Part shown: piece after piece, positions 61,181 through 64,000 of the stretch | Numbering within the stretch: the stretch's first letter is position 1 | Layout: every line of letters starts with the position of its first letter | Source of the DNA: Lethocerus indicus | Lineage: Eukaryota; Arthropoda; Insecta; Hemiptera; Belostomatidae | NCBI GenBank assembly: GCA_019843655.1 | Contig: JACDQD010000006.1 | Coordinates: 26,306,246-26,370,245 of the forward strand | DNA: 64,000 nt | Reading direction: 5' to 3' | Made by a program: the position numbers and the translations under genes | The notes under the pieces: generated by a model | Databases searched by the model: none | What the model was told of the DNA's origin: nothing | The model's input: the letters and a program-made list of their open reading frames with translations, nothing else

Positions 61181-64000
61181 TATAGAAAACCGACCTCCCT
61201 TCGGCGTACCGAAGACCCCCGTGGGCCAACTGTTATCTGGACGACGCTCACTTAAAATTCCCGTTTCATTCGGATAAATACATAATTTCATTCCGTCGTT
61301 CCGTTAGGTTTGTTCTGGCGCCGGCCACCCCCGCCGACCCCCCACTCCCCGTCCCGATAACGGCGGGTGATAAGGCCCTCACTGTAAACAACTACCCCCT
61401 CCCTCCCGGACCAGCCGCCCCTACTACCCCTCCGCCCGCATCCACTAGTATAGTGAGGGGCCGACACCGGTAGGGGGCGGGTAGTGGAGCAGCATAACCT
61501 GACGCTGCCGCCTCCGCCCCCCCCCCCCCCAACCGCCCCCGCCGCGGGTTCCGACACGGGGATAACACCGCCGGTACGTTACCGCTAACTGACACAGTGC
61601 TCAGCCTTACCTGTGCTCCGTCCTGAACGCCGGCCTTAGACGATATCCTCTCAGTCGGGCATCGGCGACGCGTCCCCAACGTCATCGCGCCACACTCCCG
61701 AGAATCGGAAAAACGGCGAAAATCGGTCCCGCGCCGGGGCAGGGCTGAGGGGCAGCGCACGCAAAAAAGAAAAGTTGACAATGGAAGGAAAGTAAAGGGA
61801 ACTTATAACCGCACGACTTACACCGGTTGGTGGGGGCGGGAGGGGTGGGGCGGTGAGCAGGAGGAGGAGGGGCCACTTCCCCGACCGCCCCCACTAGCCC
61901 CACACTGAAGAAGTAAGGAGCGCTCCACTCGTACACCTTGGAAACATCTTTTCCGCAATATTTTAAAAACCTCCCCCTCCCCCCCACCGGTGAAAGTGAA
62001 AACCTATCGCGCTTTCGTGGCCCCATTTTTTTTTAAACGAGGCTTGAGCGTGTCCGACCTATGAATGAAATCTACTCCTAATATCTCTATATTTGATACA
62101 GGATAAGTTAGAAGTAAAATAAAGCCGGTCTACTTGGTTTTATCGAGAATTTAAGAGGTTTTGGAATAGACATACCTAATACATAGGGAAATAATGTGTT
62201 ACACTAACGTCGGTATCGGTATCGGATATATTTAGATAATGGACTATTTAAAATAATTAAATAGTCCTTCTTCAACATAATAACTCGATCGCGGCGAATT
62301 TTATTTTGGGGTTCAAAACACGTGACAACTTCGAAATGGGCAATTTAACTGTGGGATCCCGCCTCAAATCTGATACCTAAAACTATTAATATTTGTTACA
62401 ATCAAGTCGTCCGAAATAAAGGCGTTATCGAACGGGCTGTTTCATTAAAACTTCACCTTCCGCCCTCTGGGTTTCTCGATTCGGTTATTCACCGTCATAA
62501 ATAATGAACTGGAAACGCTCCCTCCGCATCCCTAACGTGGCAATGCGCCCCTTGAATGACCGAGTGCCTTAAGCGTGAAGAATCCTTCATTTACAGTTTA
62601 CCCCCCCCGCCCCGCCCTCCGTTCCCCCCGGCAATGTCATTTACCTTAGAAATGATACGCTGATTTTATTTCTCTAGTCTTTCCAAATTCGATAGAGCCC
62701 GATAATTTACAAAATTGAATAACACACATTAAATATTGTTACCGAAAACATTTTTATTCCTCAACCTTATTGTCGGGGAAAATATTTCACACTACAATAA
62801 TCTAACGTGTGTTATATCGAATATTTATACTACGCGACTATAATTGAATATTTACCGCGCATTAATAAACTCCAACCAGACAGCTGACTACTGAAGACGA
62901 CGGAAAAAAGGATCTTCAACGATGATATTCGTAATCGTCTTTCACCCGTTGACGATCACAGAAACGTTGATGATCGCCCGCATTTCATTTCGTTAGCGTC
63001 CGCCAATTTTGGAAATTTACAAAAAATTTCTTAAATTAAACTATAGTGAACCGACAACTTGATGGGTATAGAAAAAAAAAACGTCCGTCCAGTTAATTGG
63101 TCGGGGGCTAACGACATCATGACTTAAATGCACAAGTTCTTGAATAACGGTATTTCAGATCGTAATCACTGTCGTTTCTATATCACTCGGCGTCCTAATC
63201 GAATAATAATTGCACACAACCGACGGTTAGTTAACAGACATAATTCAATTATCTATCGTCTTTCGCTCTGCTACAGCTAAGCCCACTCAGCCGTGTTTTA
63301 ATTTGCCATAATTACATTTTATTAAGATTACAGTCATGTATAGTGCAGGTTATTTTTCAGTTTGAGTTTTCAGTCTGTCGGTGTTGAAAAAATTAATGAA
63401 TTTCATCCCTTCTAAAACACCCCCTCTGAAATAACGTTCATCTTATAGAATAGATATTGAAGTAACAGAACACAGAAAAGTGGACAATACAATTCAAATA
63501 CAATTTTCCAGGATATTTCTGCTTTTACTTGTTTGTTCTATGCTTTTTCTTAGAAATACATCAAACGAGAGAACATTTGTATTTAACTATTCAATGTATA
63601 TATAAATTTATCAAAACACTTCAAATTAAGGAATATCTAAAGAATTGATTATGTAATGGATCCTTAGAGAATCTACAAAGGCAAAAGAATTACCTCCTTA
63701 AAAATCTACTGCTCCCTGTTTTTAGTTACTTTCCATTTGGCCCAGCATTTTTTCTAAATTATTTAATCAAATCTCACCTTAAACTGGTCTAGATCCTATT
63801 GCAGCCAGCCAGTTAATAAATGGTAAGTTTAATTCTCCCAGTTACTTAATACAGTCTATTTTTAATACTTTATTCAATATTGAAATTACATGTAAGATAT
63901 TCAGTTTTTTAATTCGGCCATTTTATTTCTTTTCATTTTTTTTGGTTTATCAGTACCCACAGAATATATTTTTAAATAATGTATTAAGGAGAGATTAAAA
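60761..64000. other. Intergenic DNA to the end of the window
   Basis: GC-rich with C/G runs to about 62.0 kb, including GGCGCCATCTCTCGAG near 60870 and a (TA)n at 61147-61175, then AT-rich to the end. Frames of 103-129 codons at 60.9-62.0 kb overlap on both strands and show no domain. No gene recognised. Confidence 0.5.
61147..61175. repeat. (TA)n microsatellite
   Basis: About 14 TA dinucleotides. Confidence 0.95.

Overview
This is an intron- and repeat-rich piece of animal nuclear DNA, most likely from an arthropod and probably an insect. The evidence is one spliced gene with GT-AG splice sites, several 5'-truncated Jockey-type LINE fragments, a mariner-derived miniature element ending in TA target sites, a family of palindromic miniature elements, minisatellites, and a Drosophila-type DRE promoter box. 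I cannot name the species. Nothing looks bacterial, plastid or viral, and there is no operon, CRISPR array, rRNA gene or convincing tRNA gene.

The only gene I can assign with confidence is RAD1, the PCNA-like subunit of the 9-1-1 DNA-damage checkpoint clamp. It is complete in two coding exons (4810-5388 and 6684-6920, plus strand, 271 residues). A perfect TATCGATA box lies about 90 bases before its ATG. Its intron holds a near-perfect palindrome with 54-base arms, one member of a miniature-element family found at least seven times here.

The rest is non-coding or repeat-derived. 9.3-10.5 kb: a 114-bp array (about 6 units) followed by a 61-bp array (7 units). 12-24 kb: miniature elements, a 400-bp T-rich hexamer tract and GC-rich simple-sequence patches. 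24-30 kb: homopurine/homopyrimidine and G-run patches. 30.8-31.4 kb: LINE 3' end. 33.3-34.9 kb: a 330-bp direct duplication. 40-44 kb: an inverted repeat pair flanking two more LINE ends, then a long TA repeat. 49-52 kb: the mariner-derived element, another miniature element and a 70-bp array (9 units). 53-58 kb: a small secreted-type ORF, more LINE fragments in both orientations and a possible terminal exon. 58.5-60.8 kb: dispersed repeats carrying CGCCATCTAG-like motifs. 60.9-64 kb: GC-rich then AT-rich DNA with nothing recognised.

The most interesting structure is that two unrelated minisatellites (61 bp and 70 bp) both carry a CTCF-like core in every unit. The 61-bp units match the CTCF core consensus exactly, which gives seven evenly spaced candidate insulator sites, and nine weaker ones follow about 41 kb away. 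I did not find a clear new multi-gene system.
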